Source of the DNA: Patescibacteria group bacterium
GTDB lineage: Bacteria; Patescibacteriota; Gracilibacteria; Absconditabacterales; Absconditicoccaceae
NCBI GenBank assembly: GCA_017992195.1
Contig: JAGOPC010000002.1
Location: 1 to 64,000, forward strand
Length of the DNA: 64,000 nt
Direction: 5' to 3'
Made by a program: the position numbers and the translations under genes. The notes beneath the pieces are model-generated. The model searched no databases. It saw nothing but the letters and a program-made list of their open reading frames with translations, and was not told the origin of the DNA. Of the stretch, positions 32,453 to 43,100 are shown in pieces; positions within the stretch are counted from its first letter, which is position 1, and every line of letters starts with the position of its first letter.

Positions 32453-33715
32453 ATGAAAAAGGGAAACTATAAGAAATTAGTGCTGTTAGCTGTTGCCGGA
32501 GCTGGTATAGCGCTTGCTGGTTGTGGAAACTCAGCGACAAACATGTCATTTGATAATACGTATACTGCTTTCTGGGACGGTCATACGAGTAAGGCTCTGA
32601 AGATGTTTAACAATCTTGCAAAAGCGCCAGCACTCCGTGAAAAGGGAAATTACACACTAAGCGGTTCAGTAAGCGGCGGCGTGTCTGTTAATCTTGCTAT
32701 TGATGCTACGTCAAGTGTTTCAAATCAAGGGCTAGATACTGATAGCTCTATTACTATCAAGTGAGATGCAAATCAGGAAGGTCTTGATGACAAGATCTCG
32801 CTTGATGCGGGCATCTTGTTTAAGATGATCGCTGGTCAGTCGTATATCAATCTTTCAAAGTTGTCACTGAACTCAGCAAAAGGAAATCCACAGATCAGCA
32901 TGATCGGAGCGTTCTCATCAGTGCTGACAAACAAGTGGATATCGCTTACAAGCTCAGGTGTAGATACCTCAGCTGCTATCAAAGGACTTAATCTTTCAAA
33001 TCTCTACACGCTTCCTGCTGTCGCTGTGCAGTCGATAAAAGACCATCCTATTTTCAAAGAGACAAGCAAAGAGACGATTGACGGTAATCCTGTCTACCAT
33101 ATAGCACTTGATGCAACAGGTTTATATCTCGTAGCTAAAGATGTTATTTCTAACGACGCAATCAAAGCATTCTTACAGGGGCAGACATTCACTGATGCGG
33201 AACTTATGGATCGGGCAGTTGAGTTCGTCGCAAACTCTGCTTTCAAGGGTACGCTTACTGCACATAGTAAAGACAATATTGTGCTTGCTATCACTAACAT
33301 GAATCTCGATGAGACAGAAGGATTGAAAGGAATCGTAGAAGAAGATAAATCTCATTTTGACATCGTTGATCTTGCTCCAAATGGAAGCGGAATCATGGCT
33401 ACTATCGATATGACAGAGAAGGGAGACATGACGACATTTGCTATAGCGGCTCCTATGGAATCGTTCTCACTACAGGGAGCGATCGATATAAATAAGGCGA
33501 CTGCTGAAAAGATTGCGTACGCTCTTACGATTCTTGTTATGCATCCTAATTTCGGTGTTGATCTTCGCGGAGATGTAAATATCGAAAAGGCTGCTGCGAC
33601 AACTATAGAGGCGCCTGCGTCATTCCAGACCATAGATGATCTTCTTTGAGGGTTTAGTTCGCTCATTGGTTCAGGTGCAGCCGGGATAGCGGATATGAGC
33701 GATAGTGTAAAATAA
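32453..33715 (+). CDS. Lipoprotein of unknown function
   Basis: 420 residues. A clear lipobox ends the signal peptide (IALAGC, Cys at about residue 24). The mature protein is rich in Ser, Asp and Leu with alternating hydrophobic strands, reminiscent of large beta-sheet lipid or ligand-binding lipoproteins, but I recognise no named family. Two TGAs: after SSITIK and near the C-terminus (DDLLGGFSS). The LCP wall protein begins 42 bases later. Confidence 0.8.
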
Positions 33716-33757
33716 TAATAAAAAAAGAATTTATCTTTGTGAGGTAGTATATTTTTC

Positions 33758-35218
33758 ATGGCATTTCAAAAAAAGAAGATACGTTCGTATGATGACGATG
33801 GTAATTTGACCGAGTACTCTCTTGATCAGTGAGGGAAGGGGAGAAAGATCGTTATCGCACTTATCGCGATAGCAGTCTGTTTTGGTGTCGTACTTTTCGC
33901 ATGGGGAGCTATGAGACCATATCTGCAAAATAGCATCAATCGGGTAGGTCGCGGCGCCGTGACAGTGATCAGCAAAACTGTTGGTACCGAGCCGAAGACT
34001 GACGATCAGGGACATATCAACGCGTTGATCTTAGGCTACGGTGGCGAACAACACGCGGGCGGATATCTGTCTGATTCGATGATGATCGCATCGTTCAATC
34101 CGAAACGTGGTGGCGTGGCGTTTGTCTCTGTTCCAAGAGATCTCTACATCGCGAAAACGTTATGAGGTTATGGAAAAATCAATGGTGACTTCGCATCGCT
34201 TTACTATTCGTACGAGAAAAACTTCATCGCAGCGGCGAGTGGGTTTGCGGAGAAGATTACAGAAATCACAGGAGTGCCTATCCAGTACTATTTCATGATT
34301 GATTTTCTTGGATTCGAATTGCTCATTGATAAACTTGGGGGAGTCGATATTGACGTCCCATATAATATTCATGATACGACTTATCCTGGGCCAAATAACA
34401 GCTATCAGACATTTTCTATCACCATGGGTATGCAGCATATGAGTGGCTCGACCGCACTGAAATATGCGAGAAGCAGGCATACCACTTCTGACTTTGCGCG
34501 CAGTCTCAGACAGCAGCAGATCATCAAAGCGGTCATGGAAAAGATATTCTCATTTGACAATGTTACTACACCAGGCAGGATAAAATCTCTCTATGCTGAC
34601 TTCCAGCATGTCGTGCATACAAATATGACCGTTGATGAGATGATCGGAAGTATGCAATACGCATATAAGATCAAAAAATTCTCATCGTTCCAATATTCAG
34701 TCTGTACGAACTATCGCCGGGAGACGACTGTTCCGGGCTGTCTTCTCTTCAATCCGCCGCTAGACGCATTTGGCTCATCGGTCGAACTCCCTATCGAAGC
34801 GACGCCGTCAAATGTCTCAGAGTACAAACTGCTCCGCTCATTTGCACAACAGGTAGTCTACAACGACGGCTATCTGGTCGAAGACGCAACGATCCGTATT
34901 CTCAATGGGCTCGATACCGGTCATGCCAGAATGCTTACCGAAAGAAGCATCGCGAGCACTACGGCTATGGCTTTCATGAAGATGGGCATGAAGGTCTTTG
35001 ATGTTGGCAACAATCCAGCACCATACGAGCAAACAACTCTCCTTATCAACGGCACAGGAGAGTATACTGATACCATTAACCAGATGAAAAAAATTATTTC
35101 TATCCCGCTTGTCACGACAGGTACATACACACCGGATGGCCCATCCCTCACGCTTGTATTAGGTAATGACTACATAACCTCTCCAAAACCGGAGAGACCA
35201 TTATTCTTGAACTATTAA
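33758..35218 (+). CDS. LytR-CpsA-Psr (LCP) family protein
   Basis: 486 residues. One N-terminal membrane helix (VIALIAIAVCFGVVLFAWG region), then the extracellular LCP domain: ALILGYGG, LSDSMMIASFNP, SVPRDLYI and ALKYARSRHTTSDFARSLRQ. The Arg and Asp residues of these motifs bind the pyrophosphate lipid. LCP enzymes attach polymers such as teichoic acids or capsule to peptidoglycan. A LytR C-terminal-like domain follows from about residue 370. Two TGAs near the start and one after AKTL. Confidence 0.92.
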
Positions 35219-35286
35219 TTGTTGTTGTAGTAGAGCTTATTTTACATATATACTGCTTATCTCTTATTCTTAATTAATTTTCTGTA

Positions 35287-35751
35287 ATGAAAGTTTTTGT
35301 TCCCAGAAATATACAGAAAGGGTGGTTCAGGATGAATTTTCAGATGTGACCACTCAATGTGTCACTTATCCAGCTGATCATCCTTGCTGTTGGTATGGCG
35401 CTTGCGCTGGTGATCCGAAATGCGATGGTGAGAAGCGGTGCTTGAAAGGCAACAGCTGCGGTTTTCGCGATACCCGTGTTTATTATCTTTGTGGTGATAG
35501 CGTTTTTCAATGTGTCTGAAATGGGGTTGACTGCTTTCATCGCAAAGATCGTCAGAACCAATATGCTTGATACGCCAAGGAAATTTCAGGATGATTATGA
35601 ACGTATTGATCCGGTGGATATCGCATTGAAGAAGGCAAGAGCTGATGACGATCAGAAAAAGGTAAATGTAGTAAAGGCGGATGATGTGGATGCGGATAAG
35701 TTGAAGAAGCTTGAGAAGGACAATATATTCAATTATAAGGTTAAAAATTAA
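35287..35751 (+). CDS. PrgI-like membrane protein (T4SS-associated)
   Basis: 154 residues. N-terminal KVFVPRNIQK and MGPLNVSLIQL lead into two membrane helices (about residues 30-48 and 60-80), followed by a charged, Lys/Asp-rich cytoplasmic tail. This matches the layout of PrgI-family proteins that accompany VirB4 in CPR and Gram-positive T4SS loci. Two TGAs, one right before the first helix. No VirB4 is adjacent; the neighbouring genes are LCP and vWA. Confidence 0.65.
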
Positions 35752-35769
35752 AATATTTCGATTTTCCCT

Positions 35770-36741
35770 ATGAGTTTCAACAGCCGAGGAGGCCTAGTCG
35801 TTGCATTAGTCATAGCACTTTGTGTTCTTTTCGTGCGTCGTCCGCGAAAAATAATTTTTGTGTATCCGTTTCAGAGTAGCAAGGGAAAAATCTTTGTATT
35901 ACGTTCTATCGTTCGAGGTGCGGCTGTGGTGATGGCAGTGCTTTGGGCATGTAATATTAGCCGAATAGATGGCTCTGCACCTCAGCGTATTTCGAAGCGC
36001 CACGTAGCTATCTTGCTGGATGGCTCGTTGTCGATGAGTGCGACTGATGTGGCGCCGAACAGATTTCAGCGTGCGAAGGAGCTGATAGCAGATATTGTGC
36101 GTGCGGACAGCTGAGCTGACTATGAACTGATTATATTTTCCGGAATCCCTCTCGTGCGTATTCCATGGACGCACGATCTGACAGGTGTGCAGACCGTCGT
36201 GTCGGGTATGAGTTTGGGAGATTTTCCGCCGACGGACACATTTCTTGGTACAGCGCTTGGCGATGCTTTATTGCTTTCTCTCCATCAGTTTTCTCAGATC
36301 CCCATCAAGAGTGATCGTACTATGATCATCATCAGTGATGGCGATAGCAATAAGTGATATGATCCTCAACAGACCCTGACATTACTCAAACAGGAGAGTA
36401 TCCCTGTCTACTTTATCGCCCTTGGTGAAGACGGTTATGAAGTTGGCAAAGATGCGACGGGGCTTCCGGTGATAACAACATTTGATACAGAGCTCATGCA
36501 ACAGTTCACCAACGAGACCGCCGGAAAACTTTATCGCAATCCAGATGAGGCAGCTATCAGCGAGTTAACAACAGCTATTACAAATAATGCGAGCTCCGCT
36601 CAGCCCCATAACACTGTAGTCTATCTGCCTCAGCGCATCTCGCTCAATGAGTATCTCGCTCCGTGGCTTCTCCTTGCCCTTGTGCTTTTACTCCTTGCCA
36701 ATGGCTACGAACTTAGCTATACTTCTCGTCATGAAAGATAA
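35770..36741 (+). CDS. BatA-like membrane protein with von Willebrand factor A domain
   Basis: 323 residues. Two N-terminal membrane helices, a vWA domain whose MIDAS motif reads DGSLSMSATD, and a C-terminal membrane helix (PWLLLALVLLLLANG). This is the BatA/BatB layout, usually found with MoxR ATPase and DUF58 proteins; a DUF58 protein is encoded at 49973. The holA gene starts 11 bases before its stop, so the two are translationally coupled. Two TGAs. Confidence 0.87.
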
Positions 36742-37717
36742 CATTTTTCTCTTTACCTGAAACAGTCCCTACTTGCTCCGGCAGGAGTTAAAGAAGTGGA
36801 AAAAATCTTTTGCTGATAAGTATGGCGAACAGCATATTTTTTCGTTTTCGTCAGATAATTTTGATATCCCTGCGATGATCGACACGATCTATTCGTGAGG
36901 ATTGTTTGTGACGAAGAAGCTCGTTATTGTATTTGGTGTTCCGTGAGATAAGGTGGCTGACAATAAAATTTCTGCTTCGAAGCTTGAACTTTTCGATCAG
37001 TGATTCACGTCGCGTCTTGACTACCTCTCAGCCGATACGGTGATTGTTTTTGTTTCGTACGATCCTGATAAAAGATTGAAGATGTATAAGTCATTATCAG
37101 AAACAGTGCAGCTCAAAGAGTTCAATACGCCCAATATCATTGGTCTCAGAAAGTTCGTAAAAACCCTATTAGGCGAGCTCGTAAGCGAGCAGGACATTGA
37201 CTACATGATCGCTCAGATCGGCGAAGATATGTTCCGTCTGGCGCACGAGGCCGATAAACTGGTGACGTATGCAAAATATCATAGCCTTGCAAGCGTCGAC
37301 AGAAAGCTTATAGATACTGTGATCTATACTGAGACCGATGCGAATAATTTTGCTGTGCTCGACACATTGCTCGGTGACAAGCAACAAACACTCGACACGA
37401 TTGATATCATTTCTGACAATATGGTCGACCGGAACGAGTTTCTCGGGATGCTCTATCGAGGCCTCAAACATATGCTCCAGACGCTCGATCTTTACGAGCA
37501 GGGCGAGAAAGACAGCAAGCAAATTGCATCAAAACTCGGCATTCACTTTTTTCCTATTATCAAAGATCTTAAAATCATCGATACTATTTCCGCAAAAAAA
37601 TCCAGGCTCATCCGAATGTACGACGAACTTATTAATCTCGACATGTCTATCAAAAGCGGGCAGTTTCCAGCAGAAGGTTTCTATGGGGAGATCAAGAAAA
37701 TAGTGGTGAAATTATAA
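36731..37717 (+). CDS. holA: DNA polymerase III delta subunit
   Basis: 328 residues. The clamp-loader delta subunit opens the sliding clamp. It starts with IFLFTGNSPYLLRQELKKW (the family's GxExxL region), followed by a degenerate AAA-like domain (VIVFVSYDPDKR) and the C-terminal collar domain (NEFLGMLYRGLKHMLQTL). There is no Walker A lysine motif, as expected for delta. Five TGAs in the first third. It overlaps the vWA gene by 11 bases and converges on the small minus-strand gene. Confidence 0.85.
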
Positions 37718-37740
37718 TAAGTAATTCTTATTTCTCATAC

Positions 37741-38028
37741 TTACTTTCCAATAATATCCTTCATCGTATAACGTAACGCAAATTTCTGCAGCTCCTGGTT
37801 GATATCGCCGAGGAGTTGTTTTTTGTCTCTGAAAAGGGAAATGCCGATCTCTCTCGGGAGTCATTTGACAAAGAGAATATTATGTCTGATGTAGCCATCG
37901 ATCTCGGCATCGCTCATCTTATAGTGCTGTTTGATAATGCGAAAACAGACGCTGATGATGGTGACAGAGGTCCCCATATTTTTAGCGATAGAACTTTTTT
38001 TGAGAAGCTTTTTGATGTCGGTGAACAT
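37741..38028 (-). CDS. Small DciA/DUF721-like protein
   Basis: 95 residues with one TGA-Gly, so it is missed under the standard code. It begins MFTDIKKLLKKSSIAKNMG and has the DUF721-like pattern of a hydrophobic segment (HNILFVKGLPREIGISLFRD) followed by an amphipathic helix (LLGDINQELQKFALR). DciA proteins load or support the replicative helicase. The convergent neighbour is holA. The assignment is by pattern in a short protein. Confidence 0.55.
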
Positions 38029-38120
38029 TATGAATAGGTGCGTGGGGTGATAAGAGTGTTTGACAATGAGATACGATCTCGGTATATATAGCGATAATAT
38101 TTATTTTTCGTGGAAAAGAT

Positions 38121-38576
38121 ATGAAAAAGTTTTTGCTGGGAGTGGCTGTATTGTGAATGAGTTTTGCGCCGCTCATGACATTCGCGGTTGATAATAATTT
38201 TGAGATCATCCCGAAGTCTACGGTCGATGTATCGAAAGATGTGAGTGATGTGGGCAAGGCCGGATGAAGTGTCTGGGATGCGCTCAATAAGAAGGCCGCC
38301 GACTATGAGGACAAGGGCGATGTCGGTGCGCAATTTGCCAGCGGAGCGTTCACGCGAAATACGCTGCTGAACTATGTGGTCTACCTGGTAAGATTTCTTT
38401 CGCAGATGGCACTTGTGGTCGGTGCAGTGATGATCATCTACGCGGGGTATAAGTATGCCGCTTCTGCATTTGGTCAGAAGCCCGATCCGGCGCTGATTAA
38501 GAATGCCATCATTGGTGTGCTGATCGTTATTTTCTCGTATGCACTGATCAAGATCCTTACGTCGGCGTTCCTGTAA
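38121..38576 (+). CDS. VirB2/TrbC-like pilin subunit
   Basis: 151 residues. Signal peptide (KKFLLGVAVLGMSFAPLMTFA), a ~50-residue polar region and two closely spaced membrane helices near the C-terminus (LVVGAVMIIYAGYKYAAS and NAIIGVLIVIFSYALIK). This is the common CPR T4SS pilin layout. Two TGAs are used. It probably works with the VirD4-like, PrgI-like and VirB6-like proteins in this window. Confidence 0.75.
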
Positions 38577-38627
38577 AAACACCTATTATTAACGAATAAT
38601 TGCTCATCGAATACTGAGAATTTAGCA

Positions 38628-38655
38628 TTGAGAATCAGCCTCTCTTTGCTATACT
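38628..38655 (+). promoter_or_regulatory. Candidate promoter for efp
   Basis: TTGAGA (38628-38633), 16-base spacer, TATACT (38650-38655), 44 bases before the EF-P ATG. Confidence 0.55.
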
Positions 38656-38698
38656 TTCCCAGTTATACATTTAATTTATTATATTATACGCGAATACC

Positions 38699-39259
38699 AT
38701 GGTAAAGATCGATACGAAAGAGATCAAGAAGGGGACGATCCTCGATATTGACGGAAATCTTATGAAGGTTCTTGATACAAGTTTTATGCAGATGCAGCAG
38801 AGGCAAGGCTCATATACATACAAGGTGCAGAATATCGTTACAGGCAACGTGCAAAATGTTACCTATAAGTCGGGTTCAGTACTTGATATCGCTGACGTGA
38901 CCAGAAAGAACGCAACATTTCTCTACAAGGCTGGTGATACCTATAGTTTCATGGAGGCTGACAGCGGTGAGATGTATGATCTTCCTATTTCTATCGTGGG
39001 CGCGGAAGTTGCTCCATATCTCAAAGAAAACATGGAACTCTATCTTGAAATACATGGTGAAAACAACGTCCTCAATGTTCTCTTGCCTATCACGGTAGCC
39101 TACAAGATCGTTGAAACTGTTCCTGGTGTCAGAGGTGACAGAGCGCAGGCGGGTAAAAAACCTGCGACACTCGAAACAGGTCTTGAGGTCCAGGTTCCAC
39201 TTCACAAGAACGAAGGAGACGAGGTCACTATCAATACTACTACAGGAGAGATCGCATAA
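38699..39259 (+). CDS. efp: Translation elongation factor P
   Basis: 186 residues, three-domain EF-P that relieves stalling at proline stretches. KIDTKEIKKGTILDIDGNL and the C-terminal VPLHKNEGDEVTINTTTGE are typical. The modification loop reads SFMQMQQRQGSYTY: the usual PGKG/PGRG turn is absent, with Gln at the aligned position 34 and Arg at 35. No TGA is used although Gly is common, in line with other likely highly expressed genes here. The stop TAA overlaps the next ATG (TAATG). Confidence 0.93.
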   Translation: MVKIDTKEIKKGTILDIDGNLMKVLDTSFMQMQQRQGSYTYKVQNIVTGNVQNVTYKSGSVLDIADVTRKNATFLYKAGDTYSFMEADSGEMYDLPISIVGAEVAPYLKENMELYLEIHGENNVLNVLLPITVAYKIVETVPGVRGDRAQAGKKPATLETGLEVQVPLHKNEGDEVTINTTTGEIA

Positions 39260-40845
39260 TGAGAAAGCAGAATAGTAAGAAGCTAAAGATAATGACGAAC
39301 GTGACGATCGAGAAGATCGGATACGGTGGCGTGGGTATCGCGAAACATGCTGATGGTCGCAAGATTATCGTCACGGGAGGAGTGCTGCCAGGCATGACGG
39401 CGGACATTTTAGTGACCAAGCAGAAGAAAGATTTCACTGAGGGTAAGCTCTACCATGTTCATTCGTACGACAAGAGTTTCACTCTGGACCCAAGCGCAGT
39501 CAAATGTCCGCACTACGTCTTTCACTCGGAAGACTGACTGCAGCACGACGGTATGGGCGAACACAAAGTGGGCTGCGGCTGATGCAAGTGGCAGATTTTG
39601 ACCTATGAAAAACAGCTGCTACTCAAGCAGCAGATCGTCACCGACAGCTTCAGGCATATCAGAGATCTGGTCAATGCGGTTGGTATACAGGAGTTTGTTC
39701 CGGCGCCTGAGGTTTTTGGTTACAGAAATAAGATCGAATATAGTTTCGGGAAGTATATTACCAATGAGTGAAACGATAATCAGCACCGGCAATTAGGTTT
39801 TCACAAACAGTGACTGTTTTCAAAAGTGATCGATGTCGATCAGTGTTATCTCGTTTCTGATGAGGCGAAAAAACTCTATCGTACACTAAAGGCGTTGCTC
39901 ATCAACTCAGGGCTTCCGGTCTACGACCAGAAAACTCATGAGTGATTTTTTCGTCATCTCGTGGTTCGCGAAGGAAGGAACACCTGACATTTTTTGGTCA
40001 ATCTCAGCGTCTCTGAAGAGCAACTCAGCACATTGTGAGTGGCTGACAAATGGGAGTCGCTCAAATCCCAGTTACAAAATGATGACTATCTAAAAAAGAC
40101 TATCACCTCATTTGTCATCACGGTTAATAACTGACTCGCAGATATTGTAAAATGAGAAAACGTCTCAACATATATCTTGTGGGGAGATGGAGTGATGTAT
40201 GAAAAGCTTCTTTTCAACTCACAGAACACAGAGCGTAATTCACAATCAACGGAGGAGAGTGCTAATGAGGCGCCATTGACTGAGGTAAGTTTTCGCGTAT
40301 CGCCATTCTCATTTTTTCAGACGAATACATTTGGTGCGCAAAGATTATTTCAGACGGCGATGGATGCGGTGGGTGAAGTAGAGGGACATATTCTGGATTT
40401 GTATTGTGGTACAGGAAGTATTGGTTTAAGTTTTTTGAAAACAGGAAGAGGTGATAAGGTGTTTGGTATTGAGATCGTGCCTGATGCGATCGTTGATGCC
40501 GTGCGGAATGCGAAGATCAATGGGCTGGAGAACGACTCTTATTTCGTCTCATGAAAAGCAGAAGATCTCATCAAACGCGATGAGTATATTTCACAGCACC
40601 TGGGAAAAGTGTCGCTCGTGATTGTCGATCCGCCGCGTGATGGTTTACATAAAGATGTGGTGGAGTTTTTGATAGAGTTGAAGAAGAAGTATGATTTTAA
40701 GCTTTTATATATCTCATGTAATCCGGTGACGATGGCTCGTGATATGCAGATGTTGATGGGTGGAAACTACGCTCTTCGCTCGCTCCAACCGGTTGATATG
40801 TTTCCTCATACACACCACGTAGAGATGGTGGGAGTACTAGTCTAA
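39259..40845 (+). CDS. RlmD/TrmA-like RNA m5U methyltransferase
   Basis: 528 residues. TRAM-like N-terminus (VTIEKIGYGGVGIAKH), a Cys cluster CPHYVFH then VGCGGCKWQ for a 4Fe-4S site, the SAM site LDLYCGTGSIGLSF, VDPPRDGLHKDVV and the catalytic YISCNPVTMARD. The third Gly-Cys step of CGGC is encoded by TGA, an invariant position. Over ten TGAs in total. The sequence cannot tell whether the target is 23S rRNA (RlmD or RlmCD) or tRNA U54. It is coupled to efp through a TAATG overlap. Confidence 0.92.
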
Positions 40846-41004
40846 ATAGTTCTTATTGTTTCTTGTCAATATTATTACACATAGCAAAGTAATTTTGTTT
40901 CGCATAAGCATGTATAATTATGCGTTTTGCTATTGCATATTGTGCTATCTTATCTATACAGACTTGTATGAAATTAAATTTTATTCATTAATTTATATGG
41001 TTTT

Positions 41005-41580
41005 ATGAAAGCAACAAAAAAAGCATTTACGCTTATCGAAATGCTGATAGTGATTGTGATCATTGGTATCCTTGCTGCGGCATTAGTACCAAGACTTATT
41101 TCCGTACAAGGAAGAGCAAGAGATACAAAGCGTAAAGCAGATATTTCACAGATCGGTTCTGCGCTTGCGATCTATAAGACAGATAATTCTACTTTCCCTG
41201 CTACTTCAGGTAGTTCATTTGCCGTTCTCGCCCCATTGCTTAGTGGGTACCTTACAACCACACCTACTGATCCAGTAAGTACTGCAAGTGTTTCTCCTGA
41301 TATCGCTGGTGGTTATTCAACGGGGTATGGCTATATCTCTATCGTAAGAAATGGAGTAGCAAGTAATGCGGCTGTGCTGATGGCACAAACAGAAAGTGAC
41401 GGAGCAAGTTCAAACTTTATGAGTAGTGGAACTCTTATCTCTCATAGTGCAGATGCAGGAGCTCTCGATAGTTTGCTCGCCGGATGTAATGGTAGAGTAG
41501 CAAAGAGTACAGCATGGTCATGGACTGCTGGTTCATGTACCGGACCGATGACAGGTATGAGATACTACTATACTGAATAA
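41005..41580 (+). CDS. Type IV pilin-like protein, copy 1
   Basis: 191 residues. Class III signal MKATKKA then FTLIEMLIVIVIIGILAAALVPR; cleavage would be after Ala, where Gly is usual. The mature part has a DTKRKADISQIG helix and a C-terminal pair of Cys (LLAGCNGR and AGSCTGP) that could form a D-region disulfide. No TGA is used. A near-identical second copy follows after a terminator. It is likely a major pilin of a CPR type IV pilus used for attachment or DNA uptake. Confidence 0.93.
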   Translation: MKATKKAFTLIEMLIVIVIIGILAAALVPRLISVQGRARDTKRKADISQIGSALAIYKTDNSTFPATSGSSFAVLAPLLSGYLTTTPTDPVSTASVSPDIAGGYSTGYGYISIVRNGVASNAAVLMAQTESDGASSNFMSSGTLISHSADAGALDSLLAGCNGRVAKSTAWSWTAGSCTGPMTGMRYYYTE

Positions 41581-41612
41581 TTATATTTCTTCATCTAACA
41601 TCATATAAAGAG

Positions 41613-41645
41613 GATAAGGATAATATACGTCCTTATCTTTTTTCT
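41613..41645 (+). terminator. Terminator between the two pilin genes
   Basis: GATAAGGA (41613-41620) pairs with TCCTTATC (41630-41637), followed by a T-rich stretch. Confidence 0.85.
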
Positions 41646-41748
41646 ATTTTCGAGAAAAGATCTTTCCCTTGCAAAGGTGATGATGCTTTTTTATAACCTC
41701 TGTATCGAAAACAGAGAAAAGGTTTTATCCTTTGATTCCGTTGGTTTT

Positions 41749-42324
41749 ATGAAAGCAACAAAAAAAGCATTTACGCTTATCGAAATGCTGATAGTGATTG
41801 TGATCATTGGTATCCTTGCTGCAGCATTAGTACCAAGACTTATCTCGGTGCAGGGAAGGGCAAGAGACACGAAACGTAAGGCCGATTTTTCACAAATAGG
41901 TACTGCGCTTGCGATATATAAAACAGACTATTCTACCTTCCCTGCAACCTCTGGTAGTGCATTTACTGTGTTAGCTCCTTTGTTAAGCGGGTATCTGACT
42001 ACCACGCCAAACGATCCACTGGAGACGTCGACCGTCTCTCCTGATATTGCCGGCAGTTACACGACAGGATATGGCTATATCTCTATCGTAAGAAATGGAG
42101 TAGCAAGTAATGCGGCGATCTTGCTCTCTCAGACAGAAAGTGACGGAGCAAGTTCAAACTTCATGAGCAGCGGTATACTTATCACCCATGCCACTGATGC
42201 AACGACGCTTGATGGTATCGTCGCCGGATGTAATAGTAGAGTAGCAAAGAGTACAACATGGTCATGGACTGCTGGTTCATGTAGCGGACCGATGACAGGC
42301 ATGAGGTACTATTACACGCAGTAA
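41749..42324 (+). CDS. Type IV pilin-like protein, copy 2
   Basis: 191 residues, a tandem duplicate of copy 1. The first ~50 residues and the last ~25 are almost unchanged, while the middle differs (DFSQIGTALAIYKTDYS and PLETSTVSPDIAGSY). The two Cys are conserved. I start it at ATG 41749, which matches copy 1; an in-frame ATG at 41677 would add 24 unrelated residues. The bases just before the ATG (GGTTTTATG) are shared with copy 1. No TGA is used. Confidence 0.92.
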   Translation: MKATKKAFTLIEMLIVIVIIGILAAALVPRLISVQGRARDTKRKADFSQIGTALAIYKTDYSTFPATSGSAFTVLAPLLSGYLTTTPNDPLETSTVSPDIAGSYTTGYGYISIVRNGVASNAAILLSQTESDGASSNFMSSGILITHATDATTLDGIVAGCNSRVAKSTTWSWTAGSCSGPMTGMRYYYTQ

Positions 42325-42354
42325 TGTGTATTCTTCATATATCATTTCTTAACT

Positions 42355-42382
42355 AAAAAGCTCCCCGCAGGGAGCTTTTTCT
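42355..42382. terminator. Bidirectional terminator
   Basis: AAAAAGCTCCC pairs with GGGAGCTTTTT around a short GCA-type loop. It can serve the pilin gene on the plus strand and the convergent minus-strand gene ending at 42409. Confidence 0.9.
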
Positions 42383-42408
42383 TATAGTATTTTTGTCTAA
42401 ATATCTGA

Positions 42409-42954
42409 CTACTTATCAATAAGTGCTTCGATCGCTGCAGCTGAATTTTCCTCAGCTGAGTTGACGATGATAGAGAGCTCATTACCGATAGTTCCTTTGA
42501 AGAATGTGACCGCTGCCTGATTGAGCGAGTAGGTCTTTCCTTCCTCGGTGAGGGCGATAAACTTCCCTTCTTCCGTCTTCGAAAGCTTTGCTTTGACGAA
42601 TTTTCTTGGAGCAGGAGCGATCAGCTTATAGACAAGCTTTCCGTCTTCCATGATGCGCAGCTTAAGCATATCACCAGGGATAAGCTTAGTCTTGCTTGCA
42701 TAGTTCATAGGAACTGGATAGATCTTCCCGTCGTTTCCTTGCATAAAGTTACCATCGAAGCTTCCTTCGATCACTTTGATGTTTGCATCGTCATCTGATG
42801 TGTCAACTGCTGCCTTAGGAGCCGCCGCTTCAGTGATACTTATGCCCTGGTCTCCATACATTTTTTGGATAAGAACTCTCGCCTTGATAGCATCGTTCTC
42901 GATCTTACTCAATAAATGAAGAAGAGTTGTAAGTGACTCGTTTTGTTTGTCCAT
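42409..42954 (-). CDS. Conserved-looking hypothetical protein
   Basis: 181 residues with no TGA. An N-terminal amphipathic helix (about residues 1-35) and an Ala/Asp linker lead into a beta-rich domain: KVIEGSFDGNFMQGNDGKIY, then NYASKTKLIPGDMLKLRI. This reads like an OB- or barrel-type fold. The family is not recognised. The lack of TGA and a strong terminator suggest good expression. It converges on the second pilin gene. Confidence 0.8.
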   Translation of the reverse strand: MDKQNESLTTLLHLLSKIENDAIKARVLIQKMYGDQGISITEAAAPKAAVDTSDDDANIKVIEGSFDGNFMQGNDGKIYPVPMNYASKTKLIPGDMLKLRIMEDGKLVYKLIAPAPRKFVKAKLSKTEEGKFIALTEEGKTYSLNQAAVTFFKGTIGNELSIIVNSAEENSAAAIEALIDK

Positions 42955-43100
42955 CGTTTTGTATTTCTAGAAGATAAATTTCTATGCTTCCATTATAAAG
43001 ATTTTCTTATAAAAAAGCAAAAATACTTTTCCCGCCGATTGGTATTGCAATCTAGGCTCTGTTCCATACATTTTTATCATATTTACCCTTATTTCGACTC

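Noticed and set aside
41677-41748. Extended N-terminus for the second pilin
   Set aside because: The 24 extra residues are unrelated to the class III signal and absent from copy 1; ATG 41749 matches copy 1 exactly.
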